A DNA stretch of 64,000 bases from Streptomyces cinerochromogenes (lineage in GTDB: Bacteria; Actinomycetota; Actinomycetes; Streptomycetales; Streptomycetaceae). Made by a program: the position numbers and the translations under genes. Below the pieces are notes generated by a model. The model was not told the origin of the DNA, made no database searches, and was given only the letters and a program-made list of their open reading frames with translations. The stretch covers positions 620,001-684,000 of the forward strand of contig NZ_BMRM01000001.1 in assembly GCF_014648635.1 (NCBI RefSeq), in the 5' to 3' direction. This document shows, piece after piece, positions 47,123-55,989 of this stretch. Numbering within the stretch: the first letter of the stretch is position 1; every line of letters starts with the position of its first letter.

Positions 47123-48314
47123 GCTGCGCGGTCCCGACGTACCGGCCAAGGCCCTGGACGCCCGCGCCCTCGCGGCGCTCGCCGCCAACCCCGGGTGCGC
47201 CCGGCGGGCGGTCCTGGACGGCGCCGGGGTGGACAAGGCCCGGCTGGCCACCGCGCTGGGCGCGCCGTCCGGTTTCGGGCAGTCGCAGTTCGCGCTGACC
47301 CGGGGCAACGCGTTCGAGGCGCGGGTGAAGGCGGACGGCGGCGCGGAGCTGCTGCGGCTGGCGCACGCCCGGCTCGACCCGGGCGCCGAACCACCCGCCG
47401 GGGCGGCCGTGCCCGACCTGAGCGCGCACGGCCCGCAGGGGCGTACGGCGCGTACGGCGCTGGCGCTGCGCGAGGCCGTGCGGGCCGGCGGCTGGACGCT
47501 GCTGGACCACCCGATGCTGGCCCTGGACGTCGCCGGTTCCCTCGCCTTCCTGGAGCCGGACGCGGTGGTGGTGCACCCGGACGGCAGCTGGTCGGTGGTG
47601 GAGATCAAGTCCTTCCCGATGGTGGACGGCTCCGCCGACCCGGCGAAGGTGGGCGCGGCGGCCCGGCAGGCGGCCGTCTACGTGCTGGCCCTGGAGGAGG
47701 TCGCGGCCCGGCTCGGCTCGGAACCGGAGGGGAGCGTCCCCGCTCCGCGGGTGCGTCACCGGGTGCTGCTGGTGTGTCCGAAGGACTTCTCCAACCTGCC
47801 CGCGGGCTCCGCCGTGGACGTCCGCAAGCAGCGCGCCGTCACCGCGCGCCAACTGGCCCGGCTCACCCGCATCGAGGAACTCACCGACGCGCTGCCCGAG
47901 GGCACCTGCTTCGCGCCCGACCGGCCCGCCGAGGAACTGACGGCGGCCGTGGAGGCGGTGCCGGCGACGTACGCGCCCGAGTGCCTGTCCGCCTGCGAGC
48001 TGGCCTTCCACTGCCGGGACCGGGCCCGCGCGGCCGGCGCGGTCACCCGCCTCGGCCGGCCCCTGCGGGCCGAACTGGGCGGTCTGGCCACGGTCGGGGA
48101 GGTCCTGGCGGCGGCCCGCGGCGAGAGCGGCGACCCGGACGACCCGGCGGTGGCCGCCCTGCGCCGCGCGGCGGCCCTCCGCGAGGAAGCCCTCCGGACG
48201 GCCGGCACGGCGACCCCGCCGACGGCCACGCGAGTCACGGCCCCGCGCACGGAGACACCACCGACGGCCAAAGACGCTTCCGCGACGGCCCGGGAGGCGA
48301 CCGCGTGTCACTGA
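47019..48314 (+). CDS. RecB/Cas4-type nuclease with putative Fe-S cluster
   Basis: The 431-residue protein carries the full PD-(D/E)XK motif set of RecB/Cas4/Dna2 nucleases: motif I RGNAFEARV (E100), D181 in LEPDAVVV, E195-I-K197 in VVEIKSFP, and Q218-AAVY in the helix behind. C60 and the group C322-x3-C326-x5-C332 match in order and spacing the four Cys that hold an Fe-S cluster in Cas4, AddB and Dna2. The tail after residue 395 is disordered. The GTG at 47019 has no ribosome site and lies 7 bases after a damage-type -10, so a leaderless mRNA is likely. GTG at 46995 is an alternative. Confidence 0.85.
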   Translation: MSEFHGSASRGSTPRPDRTPPPPTSARRLRHRLAELRGPDVPAKALDARALAALAANPGCARRAVLDGAGVDKARLATALGAPSGFGQSQFALTRGNAFEARVKADGGAELLRLAHARLDPGAEPPAGAAVPDLSAHGPQGRTARTALALREAVRAGGWTLLDHPMLALDVAGSLAFLEPDAVVVHPDGSWSVVEIKSFPMVDGSADPAKVGAAARQAAVYVLALEEVAARLGSEPEGSVPAPRVRHRVLLVCPKDFSNLPAGSAVDVRKQRAVTARQLARLTRIEELTDALPEGTCFAPDRPAEELTAAVEAVPATYAPECLSACELAFHCRDRARAAGAVTRLGRPLRAELGGLATVGEVLAAARGESGDPDDPAVAALRRAAALREEALRTAGTATPPTATRVTAPRTETPPTAKDASATAREATACH

Positions 48315-49894
48315 TCACCACCCTCGCCCGGCTGGAGGCCGTCGGCAGTGGCCGGGCGCAGCCGGTCGCGACCGTCCGGCACCGGCACCTGTCCGACCAC
48401 CCGCTGGTGTTCGTGCCGCTCACCACGGCCGGTGAGACCGGCGCCCCGCTCGGCGCGCTGGTCGGCACCGACCGGGACGCGCCCCGCCTGCTGGTCGTCC
48501 CCCAGCCCCGCGACCGCGACCTGCGCTTCACCTTCCTCGCCGACCTGGCCGACGTCGTCCTGCCCCACATCGAGGCGTACGCGGACTCCGTGGAGGCGGC
48601 CGAGCGCACCGAGACCGACCCGGAGACCGGCAAGCGGGTCAAGGTGGAGGCCGAGCTGTGCGCGGACGCGCCCCAGCTGATCGTGCCGAGCCGCACGGGC
48701 CTGGACTTCGTACGGCTGCTGGGCCGCTCGATGCGGTTCCGGCGCACCGCCGAGCAGGACCCTGACGCGCCCTATCCGGCGCCGCCCCGCGTGCCGCTGC
48801 TCGGCCGCTGGCTCACCCACTACGGCGAGCGGGCCCGGGTCCCGGGCTCCTCGCTGCTGCTCGCCCTGACCGACGTGCTGTCCCGGCACTGGGCGACCGG
48901 CCAGTCCGGCCTCGAGGACCAGCACCTGGGCGCGCTGCTCGCCTGGATCGACCCCCCTGAGGGCACGACCGGCGCCGAGGCCGCCCGCCGGGCCGAACTC
49001 GCCCGGGACGCCGACGGGCAGCTGCTGTGTCCGCCGGCCGGCCCCGCCACCGACCCGGCGTTCGACAACAAGCTGCTGGCCCCCGCGATCGAGCGCTACG
49101 ACCGCGCGCGGACCGCGCTGGCCGCCGCCGAGGACCCGGTGGAGGCCGACGACCTGCTGGCCGCGCTCACCCGGGCCGAGCGGGAGGTCCGGGACCTGGT
49201 CGAGAGCCGCACCCGGCCCACCTGGGACGCGGTGTGGCGGGGCCTGGACCTGCTGCGGGCGCTGCCGGCCGGCGCGCATGTGGAGGGTCGCTGGACCCGG
49301 GACCGCTGGTCGTTCACCGCGCACCGGGACCGGGTGCTGGCCGGCGAGCCCCCGCAGCCGCGCCGGGACGACGCGGTGACGGCGGCGAACAAGCTGGCCA
49401 CGCGCGAGCGGGAGCAGGCCCGGCTGGAGGCGCAGGAGGCGCTGGACGACCCGCTGGTGATGGCGGAGCGGCGGCTGGCCGGGGAGGCGTTCGCGGGCGA
49501 GGTGACCGACGTCGTGATGGCGTACAGCGAGGGCAGGCGGCCGAGTCCGCGCCCGCTGGTGACGGTCCGTACGGAGGACCGGCCGCATCTGGCGGAGCGG
49601 GCGAAGGCGTACCGCTCGCTGGGCGGCCGGCCGCAGTCGGCGGAGTTCGTCGGGCAGGAGGACGACGGGGCGCTGGTGCTGCGGATCCTGGACAAGATGG
49701 GCCGCGGCAAGGAGCCCGAGCCCGGGTCGGTGCCGGAGAAGGGCGACCGGGTCTGCTTCACCCTCTTCGAGCACGAGCAGCGCGGCGGCGCGAAGCTGCC
49801 CGATCCCGAGGAGACCCCCTGGACGCACGGCGGCCCGCCGGGCGAGCCGGCGCCGGAGGCGCCCGATCCCGTGACCGAGGAGGACGTGCTGTGA
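48305..49894 (+). CDS. Unrecognised 529-residue protein between nuclease and helicase
   Basis: No known family was recognised. Visible regions: an N-terminal alpha/beta part (about 1-170), a helical middle with DVLSRHWATGQSGLEDQHLGALLAWI (about 180-230), a charged coiled-coil-like stretch (NKLATREREQARLEAQEAL, about 360-385), and a strand-rich C-terminal part (VTVRTEDRPHLAERAK to DRVCFTLFEH, about 420-500) with an acidic tail. The GTG at 48305 follows GGGAGG by 7 bases and overlaps the nuclease gene by 10. The end overlaps the helicase gene by GTGA. Such tight coupling implies one complex. It may supply the barrel and stalk that Dna2 has between its nuclease and helicase. Confidence 0.8.
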   Translation: MSLITTLARLEAVGSGRAQPVATVRHRHLSDHPLVFVPLTTAGETGAPLGALVGTDRDAPRLLVVPQPRDRDLRFTFLADLADVVLPHIEAYADSVEAAERTETDPETGKRVKVEAELCADAPQLIVPSRTGLDFVRLLGRSMRFRRTAEQDPDAPYPAPPRVPLLGRWLTHYGERARVPGSSLLLALTDVLSRHWATGQSGLEDQHLGALLAWIDPPEGTTGAEAARRAELARDADGQLLCPPAGPATDPAFDNKLLAPAIERYDRARTALAAAEDPVEADDLLAALTRAEREVRDLVESRTRPTWDAVWRGLDLLRALPAGAHVEGRWTRDRWSFTAHRDRVLAGEPPQPRRDDAVTAANKLATREREQARLEAQEALDDPLVMAERRLAGEAFAGEVTDVVMAYSEGRRPSPRPLVTVRTEDRPHLAERAKAYRSLGGRPQSAEFVGQEDDGALVLRILDKMGRGKEPEPGSVPEKGDRVCFTLFEHEQRGGAKLPDPEETPWTHGGPPGEPAPEAPDPVTEEDVL

Positions 49895-51228
49895 CGACCG
49901 TCGACGTCGACCCCGGAGCCGCGGCCGCCCGGGCCACCGGCGCGATCCTGCACGACACGCTGCACGGCGGCGAGCGGGGCGTGGTGGTCGACTCCCCGCC
50001 CGGTGCCGGCAAGTCCACGCTGGTGGTCCGCGCGGCCCTGGAGCTGGCCGACGCGGGCCGCCCGCTGATGGTGGTGGCGCAGACCAACGCCCAGGTGGAC
50101 GACCTGGTCCTGCGGCTGGCGGAGAAGAACCCCGAGCTGCCGGTGGGCCGCCTGCACAGCAGCGACGCCGACGCGTACGACAAGGCGCTGGACGCCCTGC
50201 CCCAGGTCCGCACGTCGGCGAAGGCGGCGGACCTGAAGGGCCTCCCGGTGGTCCTGTCCACGGCCGCGAAGTGGGCGCATGTGAAGGTGGACGAGCCGTG
50301 GCGGCACGCGATCGTGGACGAGGCGTACCAGATGCGCTCGGACTCGCTGCTGGCCGTGGCGGGCCTGTTCGAGCGGGCGCTGTTCGTGGGCGACCCGGGC
50401 CAGCTGGACCCGTTCGCGATCGTCGGCAGCGAGCAGTGGGCGGGCCTGTCGTACGACCCGTCGGCCTCCGCGGTGACGACCCTGCTCGCGCACAACCCGG
50501 GCCTGCCCCAGCACCGCCTCCCGGTGTCCTGGCGCCTGCCGGCCTCCGCGGCGCCCCTGGTGTCGGACGCGTTCTACCCGTACACGCCCTTCCGCAGCGG
50601 CACGGACCACGGCGACCGCCGCCTCACCTTCGCGGTCCCCTCCGACGGCTCGGGCCCGGACCGGGTGATCGACGAGGCGGCGGAGTCCGGCTGGGGCCTG
50701 CTGGAGCTGCCCGCCCGGCACACCCCGCGCACGGACCCGGAGGCGGTGCGGGCGGTGGCGACGGTGGTCCGCCGCCTGCTGGACCGGGGTGGCGCGGCCG
50801 TCTCGGAGCGCGGTCCGCACCCCGCCCCGCTGACGGCCGACCGCATCGCCGTGGGCACGGCCCACCGCGACCAGGCGGCGGCGGTCCGCGCCGCCCTGGC
50901 CGAGCTGGGCGTACCGGACGTGACCGTCGACACCGCGAACCGGCTCCAGGGCCGCGAGTACGACGTCACGGTCGTCCTGCACCCGCTCTCCGGCCGCCCC
51001 GACGCCACCGCGTTCCACCTGGAGACCGGCCGCCTGTGCGTCCTGGCCTCCCGCCACCGCCACGCCTGCATCATGGTCTGCCGCGCCGGCGTCACCGACC
51101 TCCTGGACGACTACCCGTCCACGGAACCGGTCCAGCTGGGCACGCTGGTGAAGTTCCCGGACGGCTGGGAGGCGAACCACGCGGTCCTGTCCCACCTGGC
51201 GGAGCACAAGGTGAGCTGGCGGGTGTGA
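49891..51228 (+). CDS. SF1 helicase of the Upf1/Dna2 type
   Basis: The 445-residue protein has all SF1 motifs: Walker A SPPGAGKST (residues 35-43), motif Ia VVAQTNAQVDDLV, Walker B IVDEAYQ (141-147), motif III FVGDPGQLDPF, motif IV SWRLP (213-217), motif V DTANRLQGREYDVTVV and motif VI VLASRHRHACIMV. The DEAxQ form and the QGREYD of motif V place it with Upf1/Dna2/DnaC-like SF1B enzymes, not UvrD. It has no nuclease or barrel domain of its own; both seem to be supplied by the two genes just upstream. Confidence 0.88.
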   Translation: MTTVDVDPGAAAARATGAILHDTLHGGERGVVVDSPPGAGKSTLVVRAALELADAGRPLMVVAQTNAQVDDLVLRLAEKNPELPVGRLHSSDADAYDKALDALPQVRTSAKAADLKGLPVVLSTAAKWAHVKVDEPWRHAIVDEAYQMRSDSLLAVAGLFERALFVGDPGQLDPFAIVGSEQWAGLSYDPSASAVTTLLAHNPGLPQHRLPVSWRLPASAAPLVSDAFYPYTPFRSGTDHGDRRLTFAVPSDGSGPDRVIDEAAESGWGLLELPARHTPRTDPEAVRAVATVVRRLLDRGGAAVSERGPHPAPLTADRIAVGTAHRDQAAAVRAALAELGVPDVTVDTANRLQGREYDVTVVLHPLSGRPDATAFHLETGRLCVLASRHRHACIMVCRAGVTDLLDDYPSTEPVQLGTLVKFPDGWEANHAVLSHLAEHKVSWRV

Positions 51229-51378
51229 GCGACCCCCGCCGGACGGAGTCCGCAGGCGCGCGGCGTGGACAAGCCCCGGGTGGTTCCGCGGGCCGGACGG
51301 CCCCTTGCGTCGGCGCGGGACAATGGACGGTGGCCCACCTGTTGGCGGTGCCGGACCCGTACGAGGAGGAGACAAGAC

Positions 51379-51747
51379 ATGGCGGAGCCCACGCCGCGTC
51401 GTAACGAACCGCGGCTACGCCCCGCGCCCCTGCTCTTCGAGCCCGCGGAGGCGGCCTCCGACCCCGAGCACTTCTTCGCCCTGGAGTCGATCGAGGATCC
51501 GCGGGCGCTGCTGGCCCGGGCGACGGAGCTGGCCCAGGCGTTCCGGGCGGCCGCCGACCGGGCCGTGGAGTTCCAGGCCGTCGCGGCGGCCCAGCTCGCC
51601 GACCCGCGCCGCTTCGACCGGCTGACCCCGGCGGACATCGCCGAGCGCGCGGAGTGGACCGAGGACTACGCGAAGAAGATGGTCGAGTTCGGCCGGGACC
51701 TGCTGCGCGGGGAGCAGGACGGGCGGACGACCGCGGACCCGGTGTAG
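51379..51747 (+). CDS. Small conserved hypothetical protein (122 aa)
   Basis: The product is a helical, charged protein (PLLFEPAEAASDPEHFFALESIEDP, then RATELAQAFRAAADRAVEFQAVAAAQLAD and FDRLTPADIAERAEWTEDYAKKMVEFG). It has no signal or membrane segment. The ATG at 51379 follows AGGAGG. It lies 150 bases after the helicase gene, the same direction, and could belong to the same transcript, but the gap leaves room for its own promoter. Confidence 0.65.
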   Translation: MAEPTPRRNEPRLRPAPLLFEPAEAASDPEHFFALESIEDPRALLARATELAQAFRAAADRAVEFQAVAAAQLADPRRFDRLTPADIAERAEWTEDYAKKMVEFGRDLLRGEQDGRTTADPV

Positions 51748-51858
51748 CACCCACGCGGCATATGCCAGGCGGGCAAGATACTCCTCCCCTGCCGCCCGTG
51801 TCCCGGTTTTCCGCAACTCAGAAGAACGACCCGCTCACTGCCTGTACACCTGGGTGGT

Positions 51859-52428
51859 ATGAGCAGCGCACCGAACATCTCCCGTGTCAGCTCCGACGGC
51901 GTCGCCTGGCTCGCCTCGGCGGCGCCGTTCCCCCGCAGCACCCTCGCCCTGTGGCAGGACCGCCCGGACGCCCCGGTCGTCCTGCCCTGCGGCACCGTCT
52001 TCGACGTGGTGAGCGCCCCGGTCGTCTTCGGGCGCCGCATGCTGGACCGGCTGTGGGACGAAGGCGCGGGCTCGGGCCCGGTCGCGGTGTTCCGGGGCCG
52101 GATGCTGCTGTTCGCCGCCCTCGGCACGGCCCAGCGGCTGCCCTCGCTGCTCGACTGGGAGGAGTGGGGCTCACAGCGGGCCCGGGAGGTGCCGCCCCTG
52201 CTGTGCCACGGCACCGGCGACGCGGTGACCGTGCCGGCCCTGACCTGCGAGGACTCCGTCGGCACCGCCCGCTGGGTAGTCGCCCCGGAGACCCGCCGCC
52301 CCTGGCTGCCCGGCCCCGAGGTGCTGCTCTGGGCGGCCGTACGGGCCGCCCGGGCCGCCGTACGGATTTCGATTTTTCCTCCCGCCGACCAGGATGCTAA
52401 TGTCTACGACGTCAGCAGGCGCCGCTAG
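51859..52428 (+). CDS. Primase/polymerase (Prim-Pol)-like protein, 3' end inside tRNA-Lys
   Basis: The 189-residue protein resembles the short Streptomyces proteins labelled 'bifunctional DNA primase/polymerase' (WLASAAPFPRSTLALW, VVLPCGTVFDVV, GPVAVFRGRMLLF, VPALTCEDSVGTARWVV). It lacks the acidic metal-binding pairs I would expect of an active primase, so it may be a degenerate or regulatory relative. The last 20 codons are much less GC-rich, contain the tRNA -10 box, and the stop (52426) lies within the tRNA. The natural end of the conserved part is near residue 165. Confidence 0.6.
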   Translation: MSSAPNISRVSSDGVAWLASAAPFPRSTLALWQDRPDAPVVLPCGTVFDVVSAPVVFGRRMLDRLWDEGAGSGPVAVFRGRMLLFAALGTAQRLPSLLDWEEWGSQRAREVPPLLCHGTGDAVTVPALTCEDSVGTARWVVAPETRRPWLPGPEVLLWAAVRAARAAVRISIFPPADQDANVYDVSRRR

Positions 52429-52492
52429 CTCAGTTGGTTAGAGCAGCTGACTCTTAATCAGCGGGTCCGGGGTTCGAGTCCCTGGCGGCGCA
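52419..52492 (+). tRNA. tRNA-Lys (CTT anticodon)
   Basis: The acceptor GCGCCGC (52419-52425) pairs with GCGGCGC (52485-52491), with discriminator A at 52492. The anticodon loop is CTCTTAA, giving CTT. The T arm holds TTCGAGT. CCA is not encoded. TAATGT at 52398-52403 is a good -10 box and lies inside the preceding coding frame. Confidence 0.96.
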
Positions 52493-52500
52493 CCTGAAGG

Positions 52501-52541
52501 AAACGGCGGGTCCGGTTCGAAAGAATCCGGCCCGCCGTTTT
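52501..52541. terminator. tRNA-Lys terminator
   Basis: A 14-bp stem with one bulged T (52501-52515 with 52527-52540) ends in TTTT. Confidence 0.9.
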
Positions 52542-52592
52542 CGTATACACGGGGCTTCCCCGCGAAGTACACGCGGCTTCCCCCGTGAAGCG

Positions 52593-53846
52593 TCAGTCAC
52601 TCACCCCGGGTGTGATCTTCACCGTCCAGGCCCCCGACGCCGTCCGCCCCTCCGCCTCGATCTTCACGCCGCCCCCGGGCACGGTGAAGCTCTCCCCGAG
52701 GAAGACCGGCGCGTCGGCGAGGGGCGGGTAGACGGAGTTCTCCCAGCAGGACTCGGTGCGCGGGTGGGCGTCCACGACCTGGACCGGGCCGTCGCCGGAC
52801 GGGGCGCCGCCCCGCACCCGGTAGACCAGGATCCCCTGCCGGCAGGACAGCCGGTCGTTGCCGGCCGCGCCGCGCGCCTCGAAGGCGAGGGCGCTGTCCT
52901 CGCCGGTCCGCACGACGGCCAGTTTGACGCCGTGCCCGAGGCCGAAGGCGGGGGCGCCGCCCACGCCCGGCACCGCGACGCCCGGCCCGGCCGCGAGGGG
53001 CTCCAGGGTGAGCCGGGTCGGTGTGGCCCCGCGCACGCAGACCACCTGGCGCGGGTCCAGCCAGCCGAGCCGCCACTTGTGCCAGCCGAACAGGTCCGGG
53101 GCCAGCCCGAACTGGCTGCCCATCAGGTCCCAGTCGCCGACGTAGGTGTCCCAATCGCCCTTGCCGTCGACCGGCCGGTGGTAGAGGTCGGGCAGGTCGA
53201 AGACATGGCCGGTCTCGTGGGCGAGGACCAGCCGGTCCGGCGGATGGTGCTCGAACACGGTGACGACCCGTTGGACGTCGGTGCCGTCGACGTGCACGGG
53301 CGTGTCCAGGTTCACGACCTTCGTGGCGTCCGAGTCGACGCCGGGCGCGTCCGGGTCGGCGACGAGGTAGACGACCGGGTAGCGCGAGAAGTCGACCTCC
53401 TTGTCGGCCACGGCGAACGCGTCCCGCAGGTAGGCGGCCCGGTCCTCGGCGCTCCAGTCCCGCCTCATGGCGTACGCCGTCGACGGGCGCGGCATGCGCA
53501 GCCAGTGCCCCAGCGGGTGCGGGCGCAGGGTGAACCTGCCGTAGGACGCCTGTTCGTAGAAGCGGCTGGTGGCCGGGAAGTGGTCGGCGGCCAGCTGGGC
53601 GGGGGTGGTGCGCGGGGTGGAGTCCGGGAAGGAGAGGAAGACCATCACGGCATCGAGGGCACCGGTCGGGCGGGTGTAGGAGGGGTTCCAGCCATCCACG
53701 CCCTCGGAGTGGTGGGCCTCACTGCGGTGCAGGGCGCAGGGGGCCGTCGAGAACGGTTCGGCGGCCGAGGGGCCGGTGAGGATCGAGGTCGCGGCGAGCG
53801 CCGACATCGTGGTGAACACGGCGGCGGTGCTGCGCAGCTTGGGCAC
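52593..53846 (-). CDS. Secreted M6-type metalloprotease
   Basis: The 417-residue precursor has a signal peptide (TAAVFTTMSALAATSILTG, to about residue 35) and a zinc protease domain with HETGHVFDLPDLYH, in which two His, the Glu and a third ligand fit the HExxHxxxxxD pattern of immune-inhibitor-A-like proteases. DWDLMGSQFG follows and is typical of the same family. The C-terminal 100 residues are beta-rich. The GTG at 53846 follows GGAGGT by 7 bases. Confidence 0.85.
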   Translation of the reverse strand: MPKLRSTAAVFTTMSALAATSILTGPSAAEPFSTAPCALHRSEAHHSEGVDGWNPSYTRPTGALDAVMVFLSFPDSTPRTTPAQLAADHFPATSRFYEQASYGRFTLRPHPLGHWLRMPRPSTAYAMRRDWSAEDRAAYLRDAFAVADKEVDFSRYPVVYLVADPDAPGVDSDATKVVNLDTPVHVDGTDVQRVVTVFEHHPPDRLVLAHETGHVFDLPDLYHRPVDGKGDWDTYVGDWDLMGSQFGLAPDLFGWHKWRLGWLDPRQVVCVRGATPTRLTLEPLAAGPGVAVPGVGGAPAFGLGHGVKLAVVRTGEDSALAFEARGAAGNDRLSCRQGILVYRVRGGAPSGDGPVQVVDAHPRTESCWENSVYPPLADAPVFLGESFTVPGGGVKIEAEGRTASGAWTVKITPGVSD

Positions 53847-53990
53847 GGACTTGACCTCCGGATGCGGTTCGCGGGACCCGCACCCAGATTGCTGGTATTC
53901 ACCGCGTTTTGCCCTGTTTGCATGCACCAGAAGGGTGAGCGCGCCCCCAGCGCACTTCGGCGCGCCCCGGCGCCCGACACCCCGAAACAC

Positions 53991-54003
53991 TCACGGAACG
54001 TCA
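53991..54003. promoter_or_regulatory. Possible BldD box in the protease-cdgA gap
   Basis: TCACGGAACGTCA fits the BldD consensus TNACNCWGNGTNA with two mismatches. It is 181 bases before the cdgA start. BldD is known to bind upstream of cdgA in S. coelicolor, which is the main reason to note a weak match. The 337-base gap (53847-54183) holds the divergent promoters; nothing else was recognised. Confidence 0.4.
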
Positions 54004-54183
54004 CAACTGGTCGAGGGCCTCCAGAAGCCGTCCAGGTGCGGGCAGAAACGATCTGTCAGAACCTGTACTCCGTCCGGGACACTGGACAGTGGCTGGAAGG
54101 GCCCGGGGCCAGCCTCTATGATCGGCACACTTTCCGGCACGGACAGGCACGGACACAGATCGAGTGCACTGCGGGAGCGAGCG

Positions 54184-55989
54184 GTGAGCGGAACGTCCGA
54201 AGGGCCGACGCCCGCGGCAGACCTCGACCGGTCAGCCGTCACAGACAGTCACCACACCACCTACCACCGTGTCTTCGCGACGGCCCCGCTCGCCATGGCG
54301 GTCGTGGCCCCGGAGGGACTCGTCATCAGCGCCAATGCCGCGCTCGGCGAGCTGCTCGGTGCCGATCCGGACACGTTCGTCGGGCGGGCCGCGGCCGACC
54401 TGGTGGACCTGACCTCCGACCCCCGCAGCCGGCACGCCTACCACGAGGTGCTGCGCGGCCGGCAGGCCCGCCTGCGCTGCACCCGCCGCCTCAAGCACCC
54501 CGGGGGCCACTCGCTGTGGGTGCAGGTCACCGTCGCCCCGCTGGCCGACGGTGAGCCCGGCGTCCTGCTGTCGGTCGCCGACATCAGCTCCCGGCGCGAA
54601 CTCCAGGCACAGCTGAGGCACTTGCAGATGCACGATCCGGTGACCCGGCTGCCCAACCGCACGCTGTTCTTCGAGCGACTTTCGGCCGCGCTGGAGGCGG
54701 AGTCGTACGAGCAGGGCGGCACCGGCCGGATCGGCCTGTGCTACCTGGACCTCGACGGCTTCAAGGCCGTCAACGACACCCTCGGCCACCGGATCGGGGA
54801 CCGGCTCCTGACGGCCGTGGCCGAGCGCCTGACCAGGGTCGCCGACGAGGCCGGGTACGCCCGCGCCGCGACTCCCCTGGTGGCCCGGCTCGGCGGTGAC
54901 GAGTTCGCCCTGCTGGTGGAGGACTCCACCGGCACCGAACAGCTCGCCGACCTCGCCGAGTCCGCGCTGAAGGCGCTGGAGCAGCCCTTCGACCTGGCCG
55001 GGCAGCGACTGTCGCTGACCGCGTCCATCGGGGTCGTGGAGCGGCACGCGGCGGGCACCACGGCGACGGGTCTGATGCAGGCGGCCGATACGACGCTGTA
55101 CTGGGCGAAGGCCGACGGCAAGGGCCGCTGGACGCTGTTCGACCCCGAGCGCAACGCCCACCGCATGACCCGCCAGGCGCTGTCCTCCACCCTGCGCCCG
55201 GCCATCGAGCGCGGCGAGTTCGCCCTGGAGTACCAGCCGTTGGTGGCGATGGAGGACGGCAGGCTCAACGGCGTCGAGGCCCTCATCCGATGGCATCACC
55301 CGCAGTTCGGCACGCTGACGCCGAATCGGTTCATCGGACTGGCCGAGGAGGACGGCTCGATCGTGCAGCTGGGCCGCTGGGCCCTGGCCACCGCCTGCCG
55401 GCAGGCCCGCCGCTGGCAGCTGGACCACCCCGGCGAACCGCCCATCTTCGTCAGCGTGAACGTCGCCGTGCGGCAGGTCTGGGACTCGGATCTGGTGGCC
55501 GACGTGGCCGAGACCCTCTCGGAGACCGGGCTCGCCCCGCACCTGCTCCAGCTGGAGCTGACCGAGTCGGCGGTGATGGGCTCGGCGGGCCGGCCGCTCC
55601 AGGCGCTGCAGGCCCTCAGCGACATGGGTGTGCACATCGCCATCGACGACTTCGGCACCGGCTACTCCAACCTCGCCTACCTGAGCCGTCTGCCGGTCTC
55701 CGCGCTGAAGCTGGACGGCTCCTTCGTCCGGGGCTTCCAGTACGAGGAGGCCGCGAAGGGGGGCGTGCCCAACCCGGCCGACGAGGTGATCGTGGAGGCG
55801 ATGATCCAGCTGGCCCACCGGCTGGGGCTGACGGTCACCGCGGAGTGCGTGGAGACCTCGGCCCAGGCCACCCGGCTGCGCCGGATCGGCTGCGACACCG
55901 GGCAGGGCTGGCTGTACTCCCGCCCGGTGTCGCCGGATCGTATCTCCGAGCTGCTGGGGGCTCAGGCCTGCGCGGTCGGCAAGCCGTAG
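54184..55989 (+). CDS. cdgA: CdgA-type PAS-GGDEF-EAL cyclic di-GMP enzyme
   Basis: The 601-residue cytoplasmic protein has a PAS domain (about 25-140), GGDEF domain (GGDEF intact at 237-241) and EAL domain (EAL intact at 365-367, then [10 protein letters not shown] and KLDGSFVRG). Both cyclase and phosphodiesterase sites look active. No RxxD inhibitory site is seen before GGDEF. In S. coelicolor CdgA (SCO2817, as I recall) links cyclic di-GMP to BldD-controlled development, and the neighbourhood matches. The GTG at 54184 has GGGAG 6 bases upstream; an ATG at 54118 is an alternative. Confidence 0.9.
   Translation: MSGTSEGPTPAADLDRSAVTDSHHTTYHRVFATAPLAMAVVAPEGLVISANAALGELLGADPDTFVGRAAADLVDLTSDPRSRHAYHEVLRGRQARLRCTRRLKHPGGHSLWVQVTVAPLADGEPGVLLSVADISSRRELQAQLRHLQMHDPVTRLPNRTLFFERLSAALEAESYEQGGTGRIGLCYLDLDGFKAVNDTLGHRIGDRLLTAVAERLTRVADEAGYARAATPLVARLGGDEFALLVEDSTGTEQLADLAESALKALEQPFDLAGQRLSLTASIGVVERHAAGTTATGLMQAADTTLYWAKADGKGRWTLFDPERNAHRMTRQALSSTLRPAIERGEFALEYQPLVAMEDGRLNGVEALIRWHHPQFGTLTPNRFIGLAEEDGSIVQLGRWALATACRQARRWQLDHPGEPPIFVSVNVAVRQVWDSDLVADVAETLSETGLAPHLLQLELTESAVMGSAGRPLQALQALSDMGVHIAIDDFGTGYSNLAYLSRLPVSALKLDGSFVRGFQYEEAAKGGVPNPADEVIVEAMIQLAHRLGLTVTAECVETSAQATRLRRIGCDTGQGWLYSRPVSPDRISELLGAQACAVGKP

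Noticed and set aside
46178..51228. Calling the nuclease-helicase genes a phage or plasmid insertion
   Set aside because: Codon use and GC look like the neighbours, and there is no integrase, repeat border or other phage gene. The nearby tRNA-Lys has no duplicated 3' end.
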